Shown piece after piece: positions 44,673 through 53,725 of a DNA stretch of 64,000 bases (position 1 is its first letter; the number at the start of each line of letters is the position of its first letter). The position numbers and the translations under genes were made by a program. The stretch is from Pachyseris speciosa (lineage: Eukaryota > Cnidaria > Anthozoa > Scleractinia > Pachyseridae): contig JAEMWC010000288.1 of assembly GCA_016490735.1 (NCBI GenBank), forward strand, positions 738,501 through 802,500, written 5' to 3'. The notes beneath the pieces are model-generated. The model saw nothing but the letters and a program-made list of their open reading frames with translations. It had not been told where the DNA came from and searched no databases.

Positions 44673-44757
44673 GTTTGTTTACATGACCTTGGGCTAGACA
44701 TGTCGATCTACCCAGAGTTCCGTGCGTGACGCCATGTTTTTTTGTATCGCGGATTTC

Positions 44758-45561
44758 GTGGCGATGTTACGAGAAAATGGCTGCTGAATGGAGAAGGGAA
44801 TGAGTTGGTGCGGCTCATTGATAAGTCACGAAGTTTTGAAACTCAAATTTTTATGCACCTTTTCATTAACACAAATTTGCCTTCTCAGAGTGTTTTACAG
44901 TTTCAAGACACAGAGCCGTGACGCGTATCGACTGAGGCTTGTTTTGCTCAAGACCGCAGACTGGACTACTCATTTTCATAGCACTGCATTTTGAAAATAC
45001 CTTAAACGCCCGACAAATCTAACAGTAGATATCGCATTATAAACCTAACAAACATAAATATAGTCGAGGGAAGATTGGTTATTAATATTATTTTTACTTA
45101 TTTTAGGCGTAAGGCCGGCCAGCTATTATAGCTAATTTTAGCACGTTTCTTTTGAAGTTTTAATCAGAATTTTCAGTTAGATACAAAGGGTACTATTAAC
45201 CTCGGGATCAAATGTTGAAATACGTTCACTTCTCAAAATCTTTTAACGCGCAGTTGTAAATAGTTTCAAACCATCCATAATATGTTGCACGTTTTGTTTG
45301 TTATTGTAAATGGCTTGAACCATAGTTAGCAGAGTCTCCTCTACTTACTATGCTTGAACCCATCAGCGTGATCTTCCGGTTTGTGGTGACATTGATTGAC
45401 GTTTTGACATTCATCGTTAGAGTCAAGTGATTTGTGTAACGTCAGTAGATGGTATTGATTCTGTGGTTTTTGACCTAACTGGTCCTAGAAATCGTGATGT
45501 TATTAGTCATCTTTCAGTTAAACACCGACGTTAAGTGCTGAGAAGACTGGAAACAGCTATC
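44758..45561. other. No recognisable gene
   Basis: AT-rich spacer to the right of transposon 2. Confidence 0.4.
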
Positions 45562-45692
45562 TACATACATACATACATACATACATACATACATACATAC
45601 ATACATACATACATACATACATACATACGTACGTACGTACGTACGTACGTACGTACGTACGTACGTACGTACGTACGTACATACATACATAC
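45562..45692. repeat. CATA - CGTA - CATA compound microsatellite
   Basis: About 16 CATA units, then about 13 CGTA units, then 4 CATA units. Neighbouring units differ by one A/G change, and the switch is block-wise. Confidence 0.95.
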
Positions 45693-45749
45693 ATTACTTT
45701 ATTTACCCTCGGATTTTAGAGTAGTTTGTGCAGCTAATATCTCCAAGCA

Positions 45750-45812
45750 TTTAACCATCGGGTGAGAGATAGACCACCACACCGGGAACTACTCCCGTAG
45801 CGCTCGCAGTCG
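45750..45812 (-). repeat. SINE family B, short fragment
   Basis: GAGAGATAGACCACCACACC and GGGAACTAC match the middle of family B (35030-35055). The microsatellite next to it may derive from a SINE tail. Confidence 0.5.
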
Positions 45813-46145
45813 CAGTCCTCAAATTAAATAAAAAGAAGACACACAGATGTTGCTGTCTCCACAGATCCTGTAGCAAAGAAACTCAATACAATGTTCAGCT
45901 ACCAAAATATACGAGTCTACGGCAACCACGACTAAAACTCATACATTTTCCCACCTCACGAGAGATCAGTCCAGAAACGGCACCCTCCCACTGGGGGACT
46001 GGGGAGAAGAGGAAAAAGAAACGCGTTGCTTCCTTTCTTTCCGTTTCTTTTCTCCCTGTGTAGTGTATGTAGTGGGTCACAGAATATACCCATGTTGTTT
46101 TTTCCTCAGGTTTTGTATTCACAAAAAAATCAAAGGGAAAAGAAA

Positions 46146-46359
46146 ATGCATGCGCGCCACAGAAAAGTTCTTAAAGAGCACCTCGTCAAATTGACGGCTG
46201 ATCTAGATTCATATCCGGACCATTAATGACAATGACAGGGAAATACTGCTATCAAAGAGCACTCGGCAGATTAGGAATGACTCGTTAATAGATATACTGC
46301 AGAGAAAAGATCCACGAGCGTTTCAAAAGTTCGTCGAGGCAGTAGAAACTGAGGGAAGG
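46146..46359 (+). pseudogene. CARD-domain protein 3, broken N-terminal exon
   Basis: A third CARD exon, clearly homologous to the one at 4541 but damaged. From ATG 46146 it reads MHARHRKVLKEHLVKLTADL and stops at 46226-46228. From about 46221 another frame continues DREILLSKSTRQIRNDSL, then LQRKDPRAFQKFVEAVET. Against CARD 1 about 26 bases are missing around helix 2, which explains the shift. The end is short too: the PxLA segment is missing before the donor GAAG/GTAAGT. The upstream TTTTTTCCTCAG could be an acceptor for a 5' UTR exon. Coiled-coil exons of matching style follow at 47493. The CARD cannot fold as encoded, although the downstream exons could still serve another start. Confidence 0.75.
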
Positions 46360-46732
46360 TAAGTCGCGAAAAAGGTAGATCAGTTTCGAACTTAACTATA
46401 TTTACATATTTTACCTTGCAATATCTATTATAGACATAGTCGCAAGCTCCTTATCTCAGTAATAAACTGAAGTGCTACTACTAAAGAAATATCAAAAATA
46501 CAATAAATAGGAAGGGACAAGCATTACTGTGAGAAAAGTTAGTCAGAGATGGCGGCTTTAAATTTTGTAGTTGACGGCTCCTTCCTTCCGTCCGTCCGTC
46601 CATCGATCGAACGTTTGACCAACTGACCTACTGTGCAACCAATCAATCTACCAAGCATACAGCCAAGCAAGCATACAAATGTTCGCTGATCTGAAAAGAG
46701 ACCTATAATGTGCTCTTACAGTTAATGCATTT

Positions 46733-47325
46733 ACCCCCCTGGGGGTACTCCCCTATATGGCCTATACGGGGACTTGCCGCTGGATAGGGTACGGTTTTTT
46801 GCTCCTCCGTCCTAAACCTGGAATATAATTTCAAGCCAGTTGTCCTGAAAAAGGTCTGGACCCGTCCTAGACAGGGTATGGTTTCAAGACTGTCGTCTCT
46901 CTCCAGTTTTTTGTCGCGGCGCGAGTCATGCGGTCGCACCGCAACAAAAATCTAGAGAGCCTATTCGTAAGCTACTGACTATTTAGCAATCCGAACGAAA
47001 TCCGAAATCTGTATTTATTCAGCCGGTCAGCAGTTAACATTACACCATTTTCAGGACTGCCAATGACAATGGGACAATGGGCCTTTAAATGCGATCACAA
47101 TTGCCACATGACTATAACACTTGTGTAAAACAAGAGAGTGTGGATATACGATGTTGTCCTTCAGTCCTAAACGGGGTCTTAAAATAGAGGGCGTTGCCCT
47201 ACACAGGGTAAGTATTTAAGGTTATTTTCGTCCTAAACAAGGTCAGGGTTTCAAACCCACAGCGGCACCCCTATACCCAAACATGGGTCAAGTACCCCTC
47301 CCCCCCCTCCCTCTCCCCGGGGCAT
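46733..47325. mobile_element. MITE of the GGGGGTACTCCC family, copy 2
   Basis: CCTGGGGGTACTCCCCTATA at the left is mirrored by CCTATACCCAAACATGGG and AAGTACCCCTCCCCC at the right. The inner sequence carries TCCTAAAC and GGGTA motifs. It lies in the intron after the third CARD exon. Confidence 0.75.
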
Positions 47326-47492
47326 TTACGTATAGTTTCAATCATCTGAAGCTGTTTTCGGTTTTCAAAACTGATCTTGCTTACTTAACTTAACAAAAGG
47401 GGAAGGCTGAAATAAAGACCAAAACTCATGGTAAACGTTTTGGACTAAGAACGAACAAAAGACCCTGTTTGATCAATTGGTTTTATTTTTAG

Positions 47493-47765
47493 AGAACAGT
47501 ATGCTTGCTGATGAAGTAGCAGATAGAGATAGACAGTTAATGGAAAGAGATCAATTAGCAGCGCAACAGCATCAGAAAATTCAAGAATCACAAATTAAAC
47601 TTAAAGCTAAATTACTGTTTGCTGAAATCCTGAAGAAGGACCTTTACAATGAGCGCAGTGAGTTAATAAAGCAATTGAACCAGAAAGAACGTGAATTACG
47701 AGAAGTGCTGGTTGAACTGAATACTCGAAGCAGACCTCTTGTAAGCCGGACCAGCAGTATGGAAG
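47493..47765 (+). CDS. Coiled-coil exon A of the third CARD locus
   Basis: A 273-base exon (91 codons), acceptor TTTTATTTTTAG, donor GAAG followed by GTACGT, phase 1 on both sides. It encodes ENSMLADEVADRDRQLMERD, a long charged heptad region including LLFAEILKKDLYNERSELIK, and a serine-rich end SRPLVSRTSSMEG. It is probably the oligomerising stalk after the CARD. Two related exons follow at 48381 and 49377. Of the three it alone has good splice sites and an open frame. The RTSS-type tail could be a phosphorylation region (inference). Confidence 0.65.
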
Positions 47766-48380
47766 GTACGTACAGTACAGGATTAAAATAAAAGATAAGT
47801 GTATTTGCGAGAGATTGAACAAGAATTTCCGCTAGTTTTCGCTCATACGGATCCCAATGAGCGTCTGTGAAATGTTGGTGGAGCATTGAAAGTAGACCAA
47901 AGACGGACACAACCAGCACGGGGGAAGTGGGCTCAGATCCCGCTCATGGCACAAGCAATTTTCTTTCAATTACAGTGTCTCCCAGATGTTATCCGTCTGT
48001 GGTCTACTTTCAAAGTTTTATAAACACAAATTTGTTTTTGTTTAGAAGAAAAAAATCTTGGGATAACGAAACTCACGGCGTGAGAATAAAGGAACATTGC
48101 TTAGAATGTGGACGTCATAGTTTAGAGAATGGCATTGTGAACAAGGAAGCCGGCCGTATACCTTCCAATCAAACTCATTCCCTTAGGGTCCAATCACTGC
48201 TTGTTGTCAGTGTTGAAACTGCTTTTGCTTCCTCAAAAGAAAACTTATTTCCCTCCCCGGTAAGAATGGAAGTACAAAGATACACTTTGTTTTAGCCGAA
48301 CTAAATTGAAAATATAACTGAAAATATTTCCTGAAAGCTAATTCTTTAACAGATGCGTTTTGATTCGTTTTTCTGCATGT

Positions 48381-48668
48381 AAAACAACCTTACGATTGCT
48401 GTTGAAGTAGAAGATAGGGATAGGCAGTCATTGAAGGGAGGTGTCCAGGCTGTGGCGCAAGAACAAATTCAGGAGCTTGAAGGCAAGCCAACAGACGAGA
48501 ATATCCTGAAACCCTACAACGAGCGCCGTGAAATGAAACAAGCATCACAGGAAAAAGAACGGGAGTTGATGGAGGAAGCACCAGTTGAATGGAGAATTTC
48601 AAGCAGACCTCTCACCAGCCGGACCAGCAGCAGTGCTTCAGCAACGCTATATGAAAGTTTCATGGAAG
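48381..48668 (+). pseudogene. Coiled-coil exon B, duplicate with lost acceptor
   Basis: Similar to exon A: AVEVEDRDRQSLK, the polar helix ENILKPYNERREMKQASQEK, and the tail SRPLTSRTSSSASATLYESF with MEG before GTACGA. The frame is open over 96 codons and ends in phase 1. At the acceptor position, where A and C have AG, this copy reads CATGT, so the 3' splice site appears destroyed. It is likely skipped or spliced at an inner site. Confidence 0.6.
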
Positions 48669-48802
48669 GTACGAAAGGGAGAAGCAATTATTATTTTTTA
48701 AAATATCTGTCAAAAACACTACCTGTTGTTCTTGTTGAAAACTACACCTGTTCCCTCAAAAGGTCTCACTTCACGCCATGATCACTAACCGCAAAGTAAA
48801 GA

Positions 48803-49251
48803 CAGGGGCACCCAACGACAAATTTCGGTAGATATCTGTTCGGTGGAGGGTAATTCGCCTTGAGTTTTCGGGGTCGTTTAAAGAGTGCACTCGGATTTTC
48901 GTAACTAAAACGGGGCCTAAAAGATTCGCAGTTAGGAAATCATTGTCCCTAAGGTTTTCGGAAAGGTCGAAATTGCTGTTATTGTTAGTCTAAAACGTCA
49001 GCTAGCATTTTCGGAAAGAAAATAGTTCCCTAGAAAGTTCGTGGAAAGTTCATTTCAACTTGCATTTTCTCAAAGGAAGATTTTGTTCTCTAATATTTTC
49101 GGGCAATTAAAATTTCAGCTAGGGAATCCGAACAGATGAACTTCTTCTAGCTAATGAAAACATCACTTAAAACAGACTTCAAACACCATATAAGGGACTT
49201 AAAAATGCCTTTCTATAGCTTTTGGTTGATTTGACTCGCTGGGTGCCCCTG
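48803..49251. mobile_element. MITE with CAGGGGCACCCA termini, 449 bp
   Basis: CAGGGGCACCCAACGAC at the left and GTCGCTGGGTGCCCCTG-like sequence at the right (TCGCTGGGTGCCCCTG) are inverted. The inside has repeated TTTTCGG motifs. It is inserted between exons B and C. Confidence 0.75.
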
Positions 49252-49376
49252 TAAAGATACATTATTTACCGTTTTTTGGCAGTTTGACGGGTGAGGATGA
49301 CTAGATTAATGACAAAACATACAAAACCCTACGTAATAAAAGGTAATGAAAGACTTAGATTTTTTCTTTCCTCTAG

Positions 49377-49612
49377 AAAATACAATGTTTGCTGTTGAAG
49401 TAGGAGTTAGATATAAGTCGATGAGCAGAATGGAAGCAACGGCCCACCAGCAAGAGAAAATCCCTCAGTTACAAAGGGTACATACATCCAAACAACGGCA
49501 TGCTAAACAACACTTACAGGAAGAGCCAGTTGAATGGCAAAATGGAAGCCGACTTTCTCGAGTGGAGCCAGCGACGCTGCTTCAGCAATGTTGTATGAAA
49601 GTTCTATGGGAG
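49377..49612 (+). pseudogene. Coiled-coil exon C, frameshifted duplicate
   Basis: A strong acceptor TTTCTTTCCTCTAG is followed by ENTMFAVEVGVRYKSMSRME, clearly related to exons A and B, then EEPVEWQNGSR matching B (EEAPVEW). Near 49550 the frame shifts; the B-like ending (SAMLYESS, then MGG) is in another frame. The donor GGAG/GTGCAA is weak. It is shorter than A and B. Confidence 0.6.
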
Positions 49613-49711
49613 GTGCAACAGGAATTAAAACTAACTACACGTTGCACTACTATGATATTTTCAAATCATATTTATGCTTGTTATGAAAGGTGTCCGTCAT
49701 CGTAGTTTCAA

Positions 49712-50590
49712 ATGATAGCTGAGTTGATATTAAAAGTATTAATATTATATGAAAAGAAACACCTCTCATCGGTCCTTGTTTCCAACGGTTATCCGTTTTC
49801 GTTTGTAAAAAACCTTACGAAAACCAAGGGATCCACTAAAGAACTCGGAACCCGAAATTAAATATACTGTGGTTCTGCCATACGTCAAAGGCACATCGGA
49901 GGCTCTTCGCCGTTGCCTACAACAACAAGGTATACGGACTGTTTTCAGATCTGACACAACTCTTAGATCACACCAAGTGCGACCTAAGGACATTGTCGAT
50001 CCAGTAAAACAAGACGGAGTAGTCTACAAAATTCCCTGCGAATGTGTTAAGGTTTATATTGGTGAGACGGGAAGATCTATGCATGAACGGATTAAGGAAC
50101 ACGATAGAGACATACGGCTTGCTCGAACCTAATCCTCCGCCGTTTCAGAACATAGCAACGCGACCGGACATTATCCGCTCTGGGACGAAGTTAAATTTAT
50201 TGACCGAGACCCACATTGGTACACCCGTAGGGTTAAAGAGGCTATTCACATATATAAGACTTCACCTTAACAACATTAACGGGGACAGTGGAATTGAATT
50301 CCTGAAGCGTGGATGCCCACGATCAAACAATACAACAGCCGATCAGTACCAAAGCGGACCGCTGAGGGAACAATTTCTAGTCTGAACGACAAGAATCGAA
50401 ATCCTCCAATCAACAACAGCCTAAGCGAAGATCGAAACGCACTAATCACCACGGGCCACGGTGCTTCTTATACTCACACGCAGCCAGTCGACACCATCGC
50501 CTGACGAAGACCAGCAGTATAGCGGTCGAAATGTCGCGATCCACATCTTTGTTACTCAGTCGTGAGACAAAATATTGACTCAGCTATCAT
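49712..50590 (+). pseudogene. PLE-3: Penelope-like element 3' part with GIY-YIG endonuclease
   Basis: The element starts near KHLSSVLVSNGYPFSFVKN (49757). After an in-frame stop it continues YVKGTSEALRRCLQQQGIRT (about 49880), then the GIY-YIG segment VVYKIPCECVKVYIGETGRS with MHERIKEHDRDIR. A frameshift near 50130 leads to HWYTRRVKEAIHIYK (near 50220) and the C-terminal tail MPTIKQYNSRSVPKR (near 50320) with a stop at 50502. It is 5'-truncated and broken by stops and frame changes. An intact hammerhead follows at once (50496-50540). Twenty-base inverted sequences (49712-49731 and 50571-50590, 18 of 20 matching) bound the copy. It is inserted in what is probably an intron of the third CARD locus. 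Confidence 0.85.
50496..50540 (+). ncRNA. Hammerhead ribozyme of PLE-3, intact
   Basis: 5' stem I ATCGC (50496-50500), core CTGACGA (50501-50507), stem II GACC with GGTC around an 11-base loop, GAAA (50528-50531), minimal stem III ATGT, C17 at 50535 (cleavage after it), and 3' stem I GCGAT (50536-50540). All invariant nucleotides are present and stem I has five perfect pairs. Minimal hammerheads of this kind are an established feature of PLEs. Confidence 0.87.
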
Positions 50591-52548
50591 ATTTATTTTT
50601 TATTTTGTAGTAGAAATAAAATTCACTCTAGCCGATTTGTAGGGGAAGACGGGGGTGGGAAGTCAAAACCTCCCACTTTGATTCCCGTACCCTGTTCTCT
50701 CGATTCCCGTACCTTTGTTTGCTGACTACCGCCTTCTTCCGCTTTACTCCTGTCCCCGACGAATTAATTCTCTCCTTCCTCCTCTTTTTTAGAACTTCTG
50801 CTTTTCTACCTTCCCTGACCCGCCTCCGGTACCCTTGACTCCCGTATTCTGCCAGGGTCCTGCCTGGTAGCAAAAAACGTGGGCCATTCATGGGAAAACG
50901 AGGGCCTTTCGTTACTTGCGAATTGTACAAACTAGTCAAAAGCGGGGTACCAAATTAACAATGTTTCTGGGTGGTATAGAGTTTTATGGTGTTCTCTTTA
51001 AAACACTGGACAAAAATAGACCGTTTTAAAACTGTAATCTTTTGAGCCCAAATTTGTGCTGTGATCACTGGCCATACAGGATTTGTGAAAACGCTGGTTA
51101 AAGTGTGTCATCCCCTAACGTCCACTAACAAGAAGTAGGAAGCGCCTTGCACTGGTGGCTTTTGTACTTTACTTTACTTCACCAGTGTAATTAATTCTAC
51201 GATTTTTCGCTCATCCTGGCGCTTTGCCCCCTGGTGTGAAAGCATGAGTGTCTGTACATAAGGCTTTTTTTGACTTTAAATCAGTCCCTATTTGTCCAAA
51301 GAAAAGATAGGCCTATAGGTGCTATATACCAAGCAGTGACAGTAGATGGAACGTCGCCACAAAGAAAGCTTGGATATCGGCGCATATATATAACTTTCTC
51401 ACAATTAAGACAGACAGCTCGAGGTTTGTATTGGCTAATAACTAGCAAGGTGTGAATTGCCTGGAAATTGTCAAAGTCAGTCTAAATCGAGAGCGAGCCG
51501 TTGTACTGCTTTAGCATAACTCAGTGATCGATCTATTTAACAAAGAAGTTTAGTTTGAGCCGTGTTTTCTTCCAATCTTGCAGCTTTATTGTTCAGCAAT
51601 TTTCCTGGCACGCGCTCCCAAACTGTTCCAAGCAGTATCGAAAATAAGATCGACTTCAATACTGTAGTTTTCTAGATTTGTACAGCTTTTCTTAAAGCTT
51701 TGTCACTCAGTCAAATAAGATTTACTGGTCGATTCGTCCAACAGGCATGTCTGGCTTTCAAAAGTCCAGTATCGACTGAAGTAAACCTTGAGTAAACTTT
51801 TACTGCTGGAGTATTTATCAACGTCAATAGCAAGTTATGCTTTGGATAATAACTACCTTCCCTTTAAGCAAAAGGGGACAATTGATAAACATTGTATATG
51901 GTTATATTATGGTGTTTCAAAGATTGTCAACGTTTCCTTTCCAACTCTAGCGGCACGCATGTAGTTCATTACGCGGGGAGGCCTGTCACGTTTGTCATTA
52001 TCCCCTTCGAGGTTTTAGTGTTCTGAGGCTAAGTTTGGGATAGACTGCTTGAAATACCTTTCTGGAAGATCAAGAGCCCAAGCCATCAACAACTTGCATT
52101 GGCTAAGCTGGAGCGAGAACAATAGAAGAGGGCCCGATCGTTGGCTTGAAGTGTCGGAGTTTTCGACCTCTCGACTCATCACTGAAGGAATGCCACCTGT
52201 CTAATTTTGGGATGGAGATTTAGTCAACGTTTGATTAGTTGTCAAATTTCGGTGGCATTTTGTGATCAAAGTTCACGGCTTAAATAGTCTTGTTCTTGCC
52301 GCTCTTCCTGTTCAGTGTAAGAGCCTTGTTAGCTTGCTATACTGGCAGCTGGCTTGGTTCTTCTGTAATCTTGACCTTAACATAATTTCCTGTTATCTTC
52401 TATCTGAGACTGTTTTGTTTTTGACGTACAGTCTCTCCTATTCTTAAGTACCAGCTAATCCTTTTACACATGTAATTATGTTTATAGCACAGCATAAAGT
52501 TTAAGTTTTCTTTTTCACTGGTCGTGTTGTAATTTAATATTTATTTAG
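50591..52548. other. No recognisable gene
   Basis: A pyrimidine-rich patch (50640-50830) and AT-rich spacer. No domain or repeat can be named. It may be intron of the third CARD locus. Confidence 0.4.
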
Positions 52549-52586
52549 ACGACAGAATCTCTCTTGATGAGGACATGGTGCCCTGA
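52549..52586 (+). CDS. Candidate terminal exon, option 1
   Basis: After the acceptor TTTAATATTTATTTAG, phase-1 reading gives DDRISLDEDMVP and a stop (TGA 52584-52586). It is acidic and short. It fits the phase of the coiled-coil exons upstream, but the evidence is only a splice site and frame. Confidence 0.3.
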
Positions 52587-52700
52587 GAGAAAATGCCGAT
52601 AGAAAATATTGTTTGCACCGTAGTAAAACTGAAATAGTTGTTGGTAACTGGTAATAGTTATGCGTAGCAAGGCTGAATATATAATTCTAGTTGTCCTTAG

Positions 52701-52756
52701 AAGGACAGACTCAAGACGATGACGATGACGATGACGATGTCAGTGATGAAGAATAA
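52701..52756 (+). CDS. Candidate terminal exon, option 2 (poly-Asp tail)
   Basis: After the acceptor AGTTGTCCTTAG, phase-1 reading gives EGQTQDDDDDDDDVSDEE and a stop (TAA 52754-52756). AATAAA overlaps the stop (52752-52757) and could serve as a poly(A) signal. An acidic tail on a coiled-coil protein is plausible. The GACGAT repeat could also be just a microsatellite. Confidence 0.35.
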
Positions 52757-52757
52757 A

Positions 52758-53556
52758 AGCAATTAAGCGATTGTGCAGTATTTTGGTAAATAGTCCCTCT
52801 CCGCTGTATAGTACTTGCTATACCTCAAGCGGGTGTTGATGATAGAGCCTGTAGCTTTCCAGAGACGGTCTGTGATTGGAGAATAAAACAATAGAAAAAT
52901 AAAACACAAACAATACTCCCGTTGCTCTGACAACAAAAGAAGCTACAGGTCATAGGGGACAACGAAAATAGAGGTGTGAAAGAGGTAAAGGATTACTCAT
53001 TTTCACAACAAGAGTATTCACCAGTGACAGAAAAATTCTGAAATTTCGAACGGAAATCGATGGATTTGAAATTCCCCAGAAGTACCACTAATTTCGCATT
53101 GCGAAAAGAACTTTTGAAAAACTGCTCACTTTTCTCGAGAAAAAATGGACTAGAGCTTGCTTAGTAAACCAATCTTTTACAACTGTTACCCGAGGAAATG
53201 ACAAGGTTTCAAATTTTGATCCCCAGAAACAAGTTTTGCAGCCGGGGTGAGTTATTGTAACATCCGATCAGGGCACGGCGGGTGAAGGCTGTCGGGAACA
53301 CAAACCACAGGGAACTGACAGAAACGCTGTGACGCCGTATGGGGGGTGTGTGGGAATACCGAAAGATTAAAACCAACTCAACTTAACTTAAAGTTACCCC
53401 CGGTTGGTGTGTTATTGTCGTCCCACGGTTTGAGGCCTCAAAATGCATTTGAAAAGGAAGTCCTACTACACTGAGCACAATTCGTGATTAAAAGGTTCGA
53501 GTGACTTTGAAAGTTCTCCAAATTGCGCATGCTCGAGCCTTCAGACGTGTGCAATA
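52758..53556. other. No recognisable gene
   Basis: AT-rich spacer. Confidence 0.4.
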
Positions 53557-53725
53557 CACCAATTTGTTAATGATCAGTTCCTGGTGAACTGTGGGTAGAT
53601 CCAGTCCTTTGTGGGGGCAAACGGTCAAAATTACAATTTCAAATTACGTCCTAAAATGGCCGTTTCCCCCACAAAGGACTGGTCTACCCACAATTCACCA
53701 GGAACTGATCATTAGCAAAATGATG
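53557..53725. mobile_element. Hairpin MITE, family H, copy 2
   Basis: Same family as 29921-30083: TGATCAGTTCCTGGTGAAC, TGTGGGTAGATCCAGTCC and TTTGTGGGGGCAAACGGTC at the left are mirrored at the right. The arms of this copy are more alike than those of copy 1. Confidence 0.88.

Larger units (their letters stand above)
40141..44757. mobile_element. ISL2EU-like DNA transposon 2, about 4.6 kb
   Basis: Inverted termini of about 60 bases: AATCCGCGATACAAAAAA, GATGGCGCCACGTACGGA and TCTGGGTAGATCGACACG at the left mirror TGTCGATCTACCCAGAGT and TTTTTTTGTATCGCGGATTT at the right. Two convergent genes fill it: a THAP/DDE transposase on + and a SAP-SWIM-YqaJ protein on -. This is the same layout as transposon 1, but the proteins differ clearly, so the two are separate families. 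The exact outer edges and target duplication are uncertain. Confidence 0.85.

Noticed and set aside
45566..45692. CRISPR-like or regulatory direct repeats
   Set aside because: Simple tetranucleotide microsatellite; no spacers and a eukaryotic context.
47867..48295. 142-codon frame between coiled-coil exons A and B
   Set aside because: No coiled-coil pattern and it ignores the splice donor at 47765; it reads intron sequence.
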